Positions 51,467 to 60,448 are shown, numbered from the stretch's first letter. The stretch: 64,000 bases of DNA from UBA1794 sp964439955 (GCA_964439955.1 CAYTPX010000001.1:111151-175150), one strand, 5' to 3'. Made by a program: numbers and translations. The notes: generated from the letters alone by a model not told the origin.

Positions 51467-54250
51467 ATGGAAAACGAAAAGAAACTGTATCTCTTGGATG
51501 CGTATGCGCTCATCTACCGGGCCTACTACGCATTTATCAAGAACCCGCGCATCAACTCCAAAGGATTGGACACGTCGGCCATTTTCGGATTCGTCAACAC
51601 CTTGGAAGAAGTCCTGAGGCGTGAACAACCGACCCACATAGGCATCGCCTTCGACCCCGCCGGGCCTACGTTCCGCCACGAGGCCTACCCTGCCTACAAG
51701 GCACAACGCGAAGAGACACCCGAATCCATACGCCTGGCCATACCCCGCATAAAAGAAATCATCGGCGCTTACCGGATTCCCATCCTGGAGCAGGCCGGCT
51801 ACGAGGCGGACGACGTGATAGGCACCATCGCCCTACAGGCCAAAGCCGCGGGGTTTCGCGTCTACATGATGACACCCGACAAGGACTACGGCCAACTGGT
51901 ACAGGAAAACGTCTTTATCTGCAAGCCCCGGCACGGGAGCAGCGGCTTCGATTTCATGGGAATAAAGGAGGTCAAAGAGAAATTCGGCATCGAATCGCCC
52001 AGACAGGTGAAAGACATCCTCGGTCTTTGGGGGGATGCTTCTGACAACATACCCGGCTGCCCCGGCGTGGGGGAAAAGCGCGCCCGCGAACTCGTGGCGC
52101 GCTTCGGTTCGGTCGAGGGACTGCTTGAGCGGACGGAGGAACTAAGCGGATCGTTAAAAGAGAAAGTCATCCAAAACGCCGAACAAATTCGTTTCTCCAA
52201 ATTCCTCGCCACTATCAAGACCGACGTGCCCATCACTTTCGACCCCGGGGCGCTCCAACGGGAAGAACCCGACAAAGAAAAACTCAAGACCCTCTTCGAC
52301 GAACTGGAATTCCACACGCTGGGACAACGCATCCTCGGCACCACTTCCCTGCCCAACCCCAACCGCGAAACGGGAAAACAGGCCGATCTCTTTCCCGAAA
52401 CCACGGACACCCGGCAAGAAATCCCCAAAAACGAAAACCTCAAAGCACTTGATGACCTCCATTACCGATACGAACTGATTGAAACAAAGGAGCGTATCCG
52501 TTCGTTTTTTCAAGAAATGCGGACAATGGAAATCCTCGCAATAGATACGGAGACGACCAGTACCCATGCCATCGACGCCGAATTGGTAGGAATCAGCTTC
52601 GCCGCCGCGGAAAACCAAGCCTGCTACATCCCTATCCCGCCCGGACGGGAACAAGCACTCGAAATCCTTGCCGAAGTGCGCGGATTGTTCGAAAACGAAA
52701 AAATCCTTAAAGTAGGCCAAAACATAAAATACGACCTGCTTGTCCTCCAAAACTACGGCATCGAACTGCGCGGCCCCCTGTTCGACACGATGATCGCCCA
52801 CTACGTCCTCCAACCCGAGTTGCGGCACAACATGGACTACTTGGCGGAGGTTTACCTCAAGTACCGCACCATCCACATCGAAGAACTCATAGGCCCCAAA
52901 GGAAAAGGGCAGCGCAACATGCGCGACCTGCCGCCCCAAGAAGTCTACCGGTACGCCTGCGAAGATGCCGACGTGACCCTCAAACTCTACCACCACCTGC
53001 GGGAAGAGCTCAAGGGCAGCGGCATGCAAGGACTTTTCGAGCAAATCGAGATGCCCCTTGTCCCGGTACTCGCCCGCATGGAACGCAACGGGGTGCGCAT
53101 CGACACCCAAGCCTTGAAGGAGACCGCCACGGGCTTCAACCAGCGCATGCAGGCCATCGAAGAAGAAATACACCGCCTCGCGGGCAAAGAATTCAATATC
53201 TCGTCACCCAAGCAAGTAGGCGAAATCCTATTCGACCACCTCAAGCTTTCCGACAAAGCGCGCAAGACCAAGAGCGGCCAATACGTCACTTCCGAGGAGG
53301 AGCTGGAGAAGTACCGGAAGAAACACCCCGTCATCGAGAAAATACTGGACTACCGGGGCCTGAAGAAGTTGCTCGGCACCTACGTCGAAGCCCTGCCCCA
53401 ACTCGTCAATCCGCGCACCGGACGCATCCACACCTCCTTCAACCAAACCGTCACATCCACAGGCCGCCTCAGCTCAAGCAACCCCAACCTGCAAAACATC
53501 CCCGTGCGCGACGACGACGGGCGCGAAATCCGGAAATGCTTCATTGCCGACGACGGATGCCTCTTCTTCTCCGCCGACTATTCGCAAATAGAGCTCCGCA
53601 TCATGGCGCACCTCAGCAAAGACAAAAACATGCAAGACGACTTCCGCCATGCCGCCGACATACACGCCGCCACCGCCGCGAAAATCTACAAGACCACACC
53701 CGGCGAAGTCACCAAGGACATGCGGCGAAAAGCCAAAACCGCCAACTTCGGCATCATCTACGGCATCTCCGCCTTCGGCCTGGCCGAACGCATGGGCGTC
53801 TCAAGAGGGGAGGCAAGGGACTTGATATCCAGCTATTTCGAAACATACCCGGGCATCCGCGACTACATGGAGCAAAGCATCATCCGCGCCCGGCAGAAAG
53901 GCTACGTCGAGACCCTCTCCGGACGGCGCCGCTACCTGCCCGACATCAACTCGCGCAACGCCGTAGTCCGCGGGAACGCCGAGCGCAACGCCATCAACGC
54001 CCCCATACAAGGCAGTGCCGCAGACATCATAAAAGTGGCCATGGCACGCATCCAAGCCCGCTTCGACCGCGAGGGCATCCGCGCCAAGATGCTCCTCCAG
54101 GTACACGACGAGCTGAACTTCTCCGTGCCCCCCGAAGAGAAAGAACGCGTGGAACGCATCGTCATCGAAGAGATGGAGCATGCCTACCCCCTCGACGTGC
54201 CCCTCGTTGCCGACTGCGGATGGGGCAGAAACTGGCTCGAAGCCCACTGA
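51467..54250 (+). CDS. polA: DNA polymerase I with intact 5' and 3' exonucleases
   Basis: 927 residues. 5'-3' exonuclease (about 1-290; LLDAYALIYRAYYAF, GDASDNIPG), an active 3'-5' exonuclease domain (about 340-520) with the DxE metal pair in ILAIDTETTS, and the family A polymerase (about 530-927) with TGRLSSSNPNLQNIP, FFSADYSQIELR (motif A), RRKAKTANFGIIYG (motif B) and LLQVHDELNF (motif C). The start is the ATG at 51467; a TTG nine bases upstream is in frame. Acts in Okazaki fragment maturation and repair. Confidence 0.96.
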   Translation: MENEKKLYLLDAYALIYRAYYAFIKNPRINSKGLDTSAIFGFVNTLEEVLRREQPTHIGIAFDPAGPTFRHEAYPAYKAQREETPESIRLAIPRIKEIIGAYRIPILEQAGYEADDVIGTIALQAKAAGFRVYMMTPDKDYGQLVQENVFICKPRHGSSGFDFMGIKEVKEKFGIESPRQVKDILGLWGDASDNIPGCPGVGEKRARELVARFGSVEGLLERTEELSGSLKEKVIQNAEQIRFSKFLATIKTDVPITFDPGALQREEPDKEKLKTLFDELEFHTLGQRILGTTSLPNPNRETGKQADLFPETTDTRQEIPKNENLKALDDLHYRYELIETKERIRSFFQEMRTMEILAIDTETTSTHAIDAELVGISFAAAENQACYIPIPPGREQALEILAEVRGLFENEKILKVGQNIKYDLLVLQNYGIELRGPLFDTMIAHYVLQPELRHNMDYLAEVYLKYRTIHIEELIGPKGKGQRNMRDLPPQEVYRYACEDADVTLKLYHHLREELKGSGMQGLFEQIEMPLVPVLARMERNGVRIDTQALKETATGFNQRMQAIEEEIHRLAGKEFNISSPKQVGEILFDHLKLSDKARKTKSGQYVTSEEELEKYRKKHPVIEKILDYRGLKKLLGTYVEALPQLVNPRTGRIHTSFNQTVTSTGRLSSSNPNLQNIPVRDDDGREIRKCFIADDGCLFFSADYSQIELRIMAHLSKDKNMQDDFRHAADIHAATAAKIYKTTPGEVTKDMRRKAKTANFGIIYGISAFGLAERMGVSRGEARDLISSYFETYPGIRDYMEQSIIRARQKGYVETLSGRRRYLPDINSRNAVVRGNAERNAINAPIQGSAADIIKVAMARIQARFDREGIRAKMLLQVHDELNFSVPPEEKERVERIVIEEMEHAYPLDVPLVADCGWGRNWLEAH

Positions 54251-54352
54251 CGCCCCTACCCTACGGCAGCCCATACCCCCGGCGCATACGCCCAAAAGAT
54301 TCCCGCCCTCCCGTAGGTTACCGCCTTCGGGAGGGTTTCCCATAACCCCTCC

Positions 54353-54444
54353 CGCCCCCGGGCCCGGGGAGGCGCAAGGGAAACGCGGGAAAAGCACAAG
54401 GCCACGGCAAAAAAGATGCAAGGCTTTTCCCGAAAACCACCGCG
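54353..54444. repeat. 92-bp near-identical repeat, copy 1
   Basis: Aligns with 58905-58994 with about six differences by eye, including the common stretches GCAAAAAAGATGCAAGGC and TTTTCCCGAAAACCACCGCG. Lies just after polA. It extends the GGAAAAG-type dispersed repeat. Confidence 0.75.
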
Positions 54445-54469
54445 TCCCCATCCATAAACCGCAAGGCGC

Positions 54470-54506
54470 AAAAAAAGGGAGGGCATGCCTTTCGGCACGC
54501 CCTCCC
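54470..54506 (-). terminator. Terminator of the fasciclin gene
   Basis: GGGAGGGCATGCC (54477-54489) pairs with GGCACGCCCTCCC (54494-54506) with one A-C mismatch and a TTTC loop. On the minus strand seven T follow (54470-54476). Confidence 0.8.
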
Positions 54507-54567
54507 TACAATCCTTAAAAATCCACGTTCAGTCCAGCCATCCCCTACCACATGACGGCCGGGGTTA

Positions 54568-57525
54568 TCATTCAAATTGGTCTCTGATCCCGTTCCCGTT
54601 ATCATCCCCGCTAAAGAACAAGGGGGCATCGATGGCATGGATTAGCACGTGCGCGGAGGAAGAAATCGTCGCATCGTCGCTCGTGGCCGCGGCACTCAAG
54701 CGGTAATCACGGGATATGATGTTCGAAAGGTTTCCACTGGCCGGGGCTTTCGTCTCGGGGTCTATCAAATTAGCTTGGTCATCGGCGTTCGCGAGGGTAT
54801 AGACCACACCGTTCGTGGGGTCGAAGTAAAGCTCATAGAACACGCCCTCGTCCGAGTTGAAAGCCTGCGACTTGTGGTAGCCCGCCGTACCGTCGGTAGC
54901 AACCGAAGTGTCCTGGAAGTGGGTACGGATGAAGTTCATAATCTTGCGGCAGATTTGGCGCTGCCCCTCATCGGTAATCCCCGAGGCCATCAAGTCGCTC
55001 CAGTGGGGCAGGCCTTGCTCGTAGGCAATCGCCATTGCGTCGTTGGTGGGGGCAAACAGCGTGTAGTTGTAGTCGCCCAAGAAACTGATCACTTGCGACC
55101 TCGTATAAGTGGAAGTGCCCGTATACGTATAAACAGGATTATACAGGAGGGCGATGTCGGGATTGGTGCTTATCGAGGCCAAGAAGTCGGACATGCCGCC
55201 CGTGGAGGTCTCGTCGTCCTCGCCGTCATCCCCAACTTCATCTTCATAACTGGCCAACACCTCATCCAGCCCGGTCAGGAGGGCATAGAACTCGGAGAAT
55301 TCGGAGTGCGCGGCCAACGCTTCGAGCACGCTCGTGCGCGAGGGCTGCACCACCTGGTCCAACCGCAGACATACGCCGTTTCCGTCGGAGCCGGTCAAAC
55401 CTTGGTTCGATGCCAAGGTGTATTGCGATTGGTTGTAGAATGTCTCCACGCTTGCAGGGGTGTCGTAGTCGTTGCCGCCCCCGTAGACCTTGCCGCCTTC
55501 ATTAAAGCCGTCGATGTACACCATCGCGCCGCCTTTCGTTTGGAAATAGCCCGGCTTGTTTTCAAACCATACAGACCCGGCGGTGTTGCCGTCCATCACG
55601 ATGATGCAGTTCTCCAAGATGTCCTTCAACAAGTTGGTACCCTTCGTTGCGCCGATCGAGCCGGTTGAAGAAGTAGCGTTCGTAACATCCTGGTACGTGG
55701 CACTCACACCATAGTTTTCACCTGTGCCGGATACCCATGTAGAGGAAGGGTCGTACTCGAAGCTGATTTGGCGGTAGTCGCCCGATGACCAAGCCGGATT
55801 CCAATAAACCGGATCGCGGTAGTCGAGCAGCGCCGTGTTCGTCGGAATCATGAACATGAACGTGCTATCCCTAGACTCCAAGTATGTCCTATAGCCACCC
55901 GGATTTATTTCCGTCTGCCCAGTGCAGGTCACGGCACGGTACATCACGGTCAAATCGGAAACGTTGAGGAGCGGGCCCACGACAGAAATATAGACATCGG
56001 GCGTATATACCTTGTTTACCACGTAAATCACGCCGTTGTTCGCCAGGATGGTGCGCACTACGTCGCTCTCTTCGATGCCCTGCTCGCGGTTTCCGTCGTT
56101 CAGGATTTTGGAAAAGTTGGAGGGCAAGCTGTTGGTAAAGCTCGTTTTCATGTGCACGTTGAGCAATTCCGCAAGCAAGCTGTTCTCCACGTCGGACCAG
56201 TCATTCAGCCCGTCCATCACCAACTGCCCCATCGAACTGTTCCACCATTCCGTAAGGGCTTCATCGGTCGGCACGAACATGGCGGCCATGTCCTGCTGGA
56301 ACGTCCCGGAAGAATAGGTGTTGTGGTGCCACGTCGGGTCGAACGCCAGCGTGGGCATCGCGTTGCCGCTGGAGTCATGGGACAAGCCGTATGCCCCGGC
56401 CTTTCCATAATCGCTCCCGTCATACGAGCCTTCAGAAGCGAAATAGACCTTACGATACACTTCGCTGCCATCGGAAGTATGGCCGATGGCGACCGGCATG
56501 GTGAAGCGGTCCAAGAAACTGGAGAAAAGGGAACAGTCGGATTGCGTCGCCAGCTCGTCGGCCATGTTGCCGGGGGGAACGGTGAGTTCCCACATCTCGT
56601 AGACATAACCGTTCAGGCACTTGGCCACGGCACGGGCAGGCACGCACCCGTTGACGTACAATGAAACCGGACCATAGGGATACCTCGTCGCTATATATGT
56701 ATATTCATCACTTGCCACGTCCGTACCTTTCCCGCCGAGCACATACTGGCAGTCGAGGTCGGTCATGCCGCTGGCGTCCATGAAATCCCTTGTGAAGGCA
56801 AGCATCGCGGGGGCATCGCCTTCGGGATAACCCACATAGGCTCCCCCTTGTGCGATGAGGGCATCCCAATGGCCGTCCTGCCCCGAGGGAAGCGAAGCAG
56901 CCGGGACATAACGCGTAAACACGCCCATATCGTAGCAACCCACCGGGTCGGTGCGGAAATACGTACCCACGTCCTCGCCCATTTCGCCACCGGACAAACG
57001 CCGTTCCCACTGGCTGTCGTCAAGCACATAGCTGCCGAACAGGATTTCTTTCTGCGCATCGGTCAGCTCTTCGTAGGAGGTTACGCCCCAAGGGTTAGCC
57101 GATTCACCCTTGAAGAAACGCTCCCACGCCTCGTCGGAAGCCACGAAGAAGGTATAGTTCTGCCCCGGCGAAGAAAGCCCGAGGGTGTCCGCGCCCGCCA
57201 CATCGGCAATCAGGCGGCGGGTGTAGGAATATTGCGCTGCCGTGTCAATGTAAGCGCCTATGGTAGGTATGTCCACGCCTGTGCAAATGACGATGCTGTC
57301 CAAATCCGCGGCGTAGGCAAAAGGTACGGCCTCCTCCCCGTTTGAGAGGGAAATGAACGGATTCTGGGAGTTGTCATAGCCGGTAACAAACCGGCTCCAA
57401 TAGTCCGAAGAGCCCAGATTGACCGAACGTCCATCACTGAAATGCGCTTCCATGCGGTACGGCTGCGCCCAAGCCGCAAAGGAAAAGCATGCGGCAAATC
57501 CAAACAAGAATATTGATTTTTTCAT
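54568..57525 (-). CDS. Large exported fasciclin-domain protein
   Basis: 985 residues with a signal peptide (about 1-20, AAWAQ). Several fasciclin (FAS1) domains can be traced by paired H1/H2-like blocks: YTFFVASDEAWERFF (about 125), AAMFVPTDEALTEWW (about 415), FMFMIPTNTALLDYR (about 560) and YTLFAPTNDAMAIAYEQ (about 840), each followed by a helix and a V-rich strand. Between them are Gly/Ser/Asp-rich linkers. FAS1 proteins mediate adhesion. In Bacteroidetes they often accompany SusCD loci, but none is present here. The C-terminus ends FFSGDDNGNGIRDQFE without a recognised sorting tail. Transcribed with the small secreted gene 13 bases upstream. Confidence 0.85.
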   Translation of the reverse strand: MKKSIFLFGFAACFSFAAWAQPYRMEAHFSDGRSVNLGSSDYWSRFVTGYDNSQNPFISLSNGEEAVPFAYAADLDSIVICTGVDIPTIGAYIDTAAQYSYTRRLIADVAGADTLGLSSPGQNYTFFVASDEAWERFFKGESANPWGVTSYEELTDAQKEILFGSYVLDDSQWERRLSGGEMGEDVGTYFRTDPVGCYDMGVFTRYVPAASLPSGQDGHWDALIAQGGAYVGYPEGDAPAMLAFTRDFMDASGMTDLDCQYVLGGKGTDVASDEYTYIATRYPYGPVSLYVNGCVPARAVAKCLNGYVYEMWELTVPPGNMADELATQSDCSLFSSFLDRFTMPVAIGHTSDGSEVYRKVYFASEGSYDGSDYGKAGAYGLSHDSSGNAMPTLAFDPTWHHNTYSSGTFQQDMAAMFVPTDEALTEWWNSSMGQLVMDGLNDWSDVENSLLAELLNVHMKTSFTNSLPSNFSKILNDGNREQGIEESDVVRTILANNGVIYVVNKVYTPDVYISVVGPLLNVSDLTVMYRAVTCTGQTEINPGGYRTYLESRDSTFMFMIPTNTALLDYRDPVYWNPAWSSGDYRQISFEYDPSSTWVSGTGENYGVSATYQDVTNATSSTGSIGATKGTNLLKDILENCIIVMDGNTAGSVWFENKPGYFQTKGGAMVYIDGFNEGGKVYGGGNDYDTPASVETFYNQSQYTLASNQGLTGSDGNGVCLRLDQVVQPSRTSVLEALAAHSEFSEFYALLTGLDEVLASYEDEVGDDGEDDETSTGGMSDFLASISTNPDIALLYNPVYTYTGTSTYTRSQVISFLGDYNYTLFAPTNDAMAIAYEQGLPHWSDLMASGITDEGQRQICRKIMNFIRTHFQDTSVATDGTAGYHKSQAFNSDEGVFYELYFDPTNGVVYTLANADDQANLIDPETKAPASGNLSNIISRDYRLSAAATSDDATISSSAHVLIHAIDAPLFFSGDDNGNGIRDQFE

Positions 57526-57538
57526 AAGGCGGAAAAGT

Positions 57539-58069
57539 TTATTTCATGAACTTAAACGAAGCCTCCCCTATGGAACCCACGTAGATTCCCGACGGCAGCG
57601 AGGAGATGTCCACCGTATAATATGTGCAGGAATCCTTATACCCTTGGGACACTCCGTCCACGCAACCCACCATGGCGCCATTGGCCGAGCAGATAACCAC
57701 GCGGCACGGGCCGGACTCCCCGTAAAGCCCCACATAAAGGGTATGCCCGTCGGTGTAATGGACCACGTTGCCCCCGCCATCGGGACGGCTTCCGTCCCAT
57801 ACATCCGCGATACCCGTCACCTCGTAAGAGAAGGTAATGAAATCGACATCGCCGAAGGCAAACGTTTCCACCACGCTACCTTCCCTGTCGGCCAGGCCTA
57901 TCGTCCCACCGGTGAACACCAGGCGGTTCGTCTCGCCGAGCGGGTACTCCTTGGCCGCGCCATCCACCGTGTACACCACCAAGTCCTGCCCCGAGGCCTC
58001 AGGGACGCATGCCGCCACGGCCGCCAACGACAGCGCGCCGCACGCCATAAGTTTCTTTTTCTTTCCCAT
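57539..58069 (-). CDS. Small secreted protein with sorting-type C-terminal tail
   Basis: 176 residues: a signal peptide (about 1-27, ending EASGQ), a beta-rich region with LVVYTVDGAAKEYPLGETNRLVF and FGDVDFITFSYEV, and a C-terminal tail (about 125-176; RVVICSANGAMVG ... LPSGIYVGSIGEASFKFMK) resembling the sorting/adhesion tails of exported Bacteroidota proteins. The GD-DFITF pattern is frequent in small proteins upstream of fasciclin or adhesin genes. It is separated from the fasciclin gene by only 13 bases, so they form an operon; function unknown. Confidence 0.75.
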   Translation of the reverse strand: MGKKKKLMACGALSLAAVAACVPEASGQDLVVYTVDGAAKEYPLGETNRLVFTGGTIGLADREGSVVETFAFGDVDFITFSYEVTGIADVWDGSRPDGGGNVVHYTDGHTLYVGLYGESGPCRVVICSANGAMVGCVDGVSQGYKDSCTYYTVDISSLPSGIYVGSIGEASFKFMK

Positions 58070-58165
58070 AAGATTGTGTTTTTAAGAAAATAATAACCAT
58101 GCACCTGCCACCCTCCTCCTAAGAACAGGGGGAAACGGGGAGCAGGATTTTTTTATAAATACATG

Positions 58166-58173
58166 CAAATGTA
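58166..58173 (-). promoter_or_regulatory. -7 box of the fasciclin operon
   Basis: Minus-strand TACATTTG, 96 bases before the small secreted gene. Confidence 0.5.
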
Positions 58174-58247
58174 AGCCATCCCGGCTGCCCGGGAAGAAAA
58201 GTGGCGTAGACAAAGCAGCCACAAACTGTGGACAAAACGGCCACAAG

Positions 58248-58460
58248 TCACTTCCCGTCCCCGTCGAGAGGATGGTAAGAACGGAAAAAATCGCAGTCGA
58301 GGATACGGGAAATACGCAGGAGCAGATCGGTGTCGATACTCTTGCGGTGGAAAATCTTGTAGACGTTCGTGCGGTCGCAACACAGCGCGTGGGCCAACCA
58401 TGAGACCGAACGTCCCTGGTGGCGCAGTTCCTTTTCGATTTGCTGCCCGATGTGGACCAT
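58248..58460 (-). CDS. Short XRE-type helix-turn-helix regulator
   Basis: 70 residues, essentially a single lambda-repressor-like HTH: SVSWLAHALCCDRTNVYKIF is the helix-turn-helix, followed by SIDTDLLLRISRILDCDFF. Such MVHIGxxIExxL... proteins are widespread in Bacteroidales, usually near secreted-protein operons. It stands 179 bases upstream of the fasciclin operon in the same direction and may regulate it (inference). The upstream 350 bases are strongly structured (see the candidate RNA). Confidence 0.85.
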   Translation of the reverse strand: MVHIGQQIEKELRHQGRSVSWLAHALCCDRTNVYKIFHRKSIDTDLLLRISRILDCDFFRSYHPLDGDGK

Positions 58461-58531
58461 CGTTCCAGCCCTCCTTCCAATAGTTTATGCCGCCAGAGCT
58501 CCCGAGACTCGGCCATTCCATATATGCGAAA

Positions 58532-58675
58532 GACGTGGGATTCTGTTCTCCGGCTTATCCCACCATCAGGCCTTCGCATTGCCTTTCCCAGGGATAAGCA
58601 ACGCGCAGCCAGCCCACGTCCCGATGAATATTATTCAGCCCGCACCCGGAAAATGCCAAGGTGCGCGGGATAATA
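58532..58675 (-). ncRNA. Candidate structured RNA upstream of the XRE regulator
   Basis: Two nested or adjacent foldbacks. (1) GACGTGGG (58532-58539) pairs with CCCACGTC (58613-58620), 8 bp; inside it GCTTATCCC (58553-58561) pairs with GGGATAAGC (58591-58599), 9 bp; between them lies a symmetric 13/13-base internal bubble. (2) TATTAT (58629-58634) pairs with ATAATA (58670-58675), enclosing CCCGCACC with GGTGC(GC)GGG. A minus-strand -7 box lies at 58819-58826. The bubble architecture recalls 6S RNA but no sequence signature is recognised. It could also be a regulatory leader of the XRE gene. Confidence 0.35.
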
Positions 58676-58818
58676 CACATCCAACGCAGACGCTCCCGTT
58701 GCCGCCTCTTCCTGGGTTTTCGAAATTGCGAAGTTCGATGGTGGAAGATAACGCTCGAAACGTCTTTATAACCGATAAGTCCGGACCCGCCGCCCCACAG
58801 GGCTGGCGCAATCCATTG

Positions 58819-58826
58819 CAAAAGTA
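58819..58826 (-). promoter_or_regulatory. -7 box upstream of the structured region and XRE gene
   Basis: Minus-strand TACTTTTG. A transcript from here would start near 58812 and run about 350 bases before the XRE start codon. Confidence 0.5.
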
Positions 58827-58904
58827 AGGAATCGCATCCATAAAACAAAACTTCCGGCCAGCCCGTTCGCCGCCACGGCCTGGCCGGGCATCCCTCCCCT
58901 CCCC

Positions 58905-58994
58905 GCCCCCGGGCCCGGGAAGGCCAAGGGAAACACGGGAAAAACGCAAGGCCGCGGCAAAAAAGATGCAAGGCTTTTCCCGAAAACCACCGCG
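58905..58994. repeat. 92-bp near-identical repeat, copy 2
   Basis: Counterpart of 54353-54444. It ends seven bases before the -7 box at 59002, so it supplies the -33 region of that promoter. Confidence 0.75.
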
Positions 58995-59001
58995 CTTTTC
59001 G

Positions 59002-59009
59002 TACCTTTG
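59002..59009 (+). promoter_or_regulatory. Orphan -7 box before the rod-like RNA
   Basis: TACCTTTG, perfect match to TAnnTTTG, with no protein gene within 620 bases downstream. Confidence 0.6.
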
Positions 59010-59015
59010 CCCCGC

Positions 59016-59255
59016 AGGGGGAAAACGGCATGCCCGCATCGGCGCCGCCCCCACGCGTGAGAGAAAACAATACACATGCGCATGCATCGCCTTTCTTCCT
59101 ATAAGGAAACGACCAAAACCACAGACCGGAAGAATACGCAATGCGGGTGCATCGCCCAAAAGATGCATTCCCCATCGTATTCCGGTCGGTCATCGGTTAC
59201 TTGGTCGTACCGTCTTATAGGCCGGAAATGTACAGGAATGCATCCTTATTTTTTT
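59016..59255 (+). ncRNA. Candidate rod-like non-coding RNA
   Basis: A predicted transcript of about 240 bases, from 59016 to a seven-T run (59249-59255). Its core is a near-continuous foldback: CTATAAG (59099-59105)/CTTATAG (59214-59220), ACGACCAA (59109-59116)/TTGGTCGT (59201-59208), GACCGG (59124-59129)/CCGGTC (59182-59187), AATACG (59133-59138)/CGTATT (59176-59181), ATG/CAT, GGG/CCC, and TGCATC (59148-59153)/GATGCA (59162-59167) closing on an eight-base loop. A 7/13-base bubble lies after the second stem. Overlapping reading frames look non-coding. 6S-Flavo is a plausible known family; not verified. Confidence 0.42.
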
Positions 59256-59339
59256 ACCCTAACCCCCATTTGCCCATGATTTAACCCCCCACCGACCTAC
59301 CCGCAGGCCCCATAGGCCTGTTGTCCCTTTTGCATTTCT

Positions 59340-59378
59340 CTTATAGAAAAACGACCAAGCCTTACCTAATATGACCGG
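59340..59378 (+). repeat. Degenerate second copy of the rod RNA 5' arm
   Basis: CTTATAG, ACGACCAA (59351-59358) and GACCGG (59373-59378) recur in the same order as in the 5' arm at 59099-59129. The spacing is seven bases longer and there is no matching 3' arm downstream. Confidence 0.4.
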
Positions 59379-59487
59379 AGAAAAGCAAAGGGAACTGTCC
59401 GTGCCCGCATAAGAGAGGTTACAGCCCCGCCGCAGGCCGGGGAAAGCCGCAAGGGGGAAGCAACAAACACACAAGGAAAAACCGCGC

Positions 59488-59523
59488 AAGCCCCGCATGT
59501 TTCCGGGAAGGCATGCGGGGCTT
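59488..59523. repeat. Hairpin copy of the dispersed intergenic repeat
   Basis: A perfect 12-bp stem AAGCCCCGCATG (59488-59499) with 59512-59523, loop TTTCCGGGAAGG. The 380-base stretch from 59256 to here otherwise shows no gene. Confidence 0.5.
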
Positions 59524-59569
59524 ACGCGCAAAAGGCACGCGCAGGCATTGCACATCCCCCGCAATTCGG

Positions 59570-59577
59570 TACTTTTG
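59570..59577 (+). promoter_or_regulatory. -7 box of the radical SAM gene
   Basis: TACTTTTG, 56 bases before the start codon. Confidence 0.55.
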
Positions 59578-59633
59578 CAAGCCAAACCCCTCCTCCCGCC
59601 CCCGGCGGGGAAGGACAAACACGATTCCGGCTT

Positions 59634-60410
59634 ATGTCCACCGTACTCTACCCCTCGCCCATCTTCGGCCCCGTCCACTCGCGGCGGCTCGGCCTCTCGC
59701 TGGGCATCAACCTCATGCCCCCCGACGGGAAACTCTGCACGTTCGACTGCATCTACTGCGAGTGCGGCTTCAACGCCACGCACCGCCCCACCCTCGGCCG
59801 CCCCACGCGCCAGGAAGTGACCCACGCCCTCGAGGCGCAACTACAGGCCATGGAGGCGGAAGGACGGCTGCCCGACGTGCTCACCTTTGCCGGGAACGGC
59901 GAACCCACGGCACACCCCGACTTCCCCGCCATTGCCGCTGACACGGCCGCCCTGCGCGCCCGCTACTGTCCCGGGGCAAAGGTGAGCGTACTAAGCAACG
60001 CCACTTTCATCCACAAGCCAGCCGTGCGCGAGGCACTCCTGCGCGTGGACAACAACATACAAAAGCTCGACACCGCCGACGAGGCCTACATCCGCGCCCT
60101 CGACCGCCCCACCGGGCGCTACTCAGCCAAGGAGACCATCGAAAACCTGAAGCTGTTCCGCGGGCACGTCATCATACAAACCATGTTCCTCAAGGGCATC
60201 CACGAAGGGAAAGACATGGACAACACGACCGACCGCCACGTGCTGCCCTGGATAGACGCCCTGCGCGAAATCGGGCCGCAGGCAGTCATGGCCTACACCA
60301 TCGACCGCGAAACGCCCGATCACGGCCTGCGCAAGGCCACGCCCGGGGAGCTTGACCGCATCGTCGCCCTCGTGCGCCAGGCCGGGATACCCGCCACCGC
60401 ATCCTACTGA
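59634..60410 (+). CDS. Radical SAM protein
   Basis: 258 residues. The [4Fe-4S]/SAM site is CTFDCIYCECG (CxxxCxxC, about residues 35-42), followed by FAGNGEPTAHPDF, the GEP/GEPT SAM-binding stretch, and SNATFIHKPAVREAL. The YPSPIFGPVHSRRLG N-terminus is typical of the Bacteroidota radical SAM family annotated only by domain, related to MoaA/PflA-like activating or tRNA wybutosine-like enzymes. No SPASM domain or peptide partner gene adjoins it directly. Substrate unknown. Confidence 0.88.
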   Translation: MSTVLYPSPIFGPVHSRRLGLSLGINLMPPDGKLCTFDCIYCECGFNATHRPTLGRPTRQEVTHALEAQLQAMEAEGRLPDVLTFAGNGEPTAHPDFPAIAADTAALRARYCPGAKVSVLSNATFIHKPAVREALLRVDNNIQKLDTADEAYIRALDRPTGRYSAKETIENLKLFRGHVIIQTMFLKGIHEGKDMDNTTDRHVLPWIDALREIGPQAVMAYTIDRETPDHGLRKATPGELDRIVALVRQAGIPATASY

Positions 60411-60448
60411 ACCGCGCCACCGGCCCCGGCCCGGCAAGGCAGGCAAAC

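Noticed and set aside
59076..59279. 67-codon frame beginning MRMHRLSSYKETTK inside the rod RNA
   Set aside because: It is forced by the inverted repeat and shows no family pattern; RNA pairing explains the sequence better.
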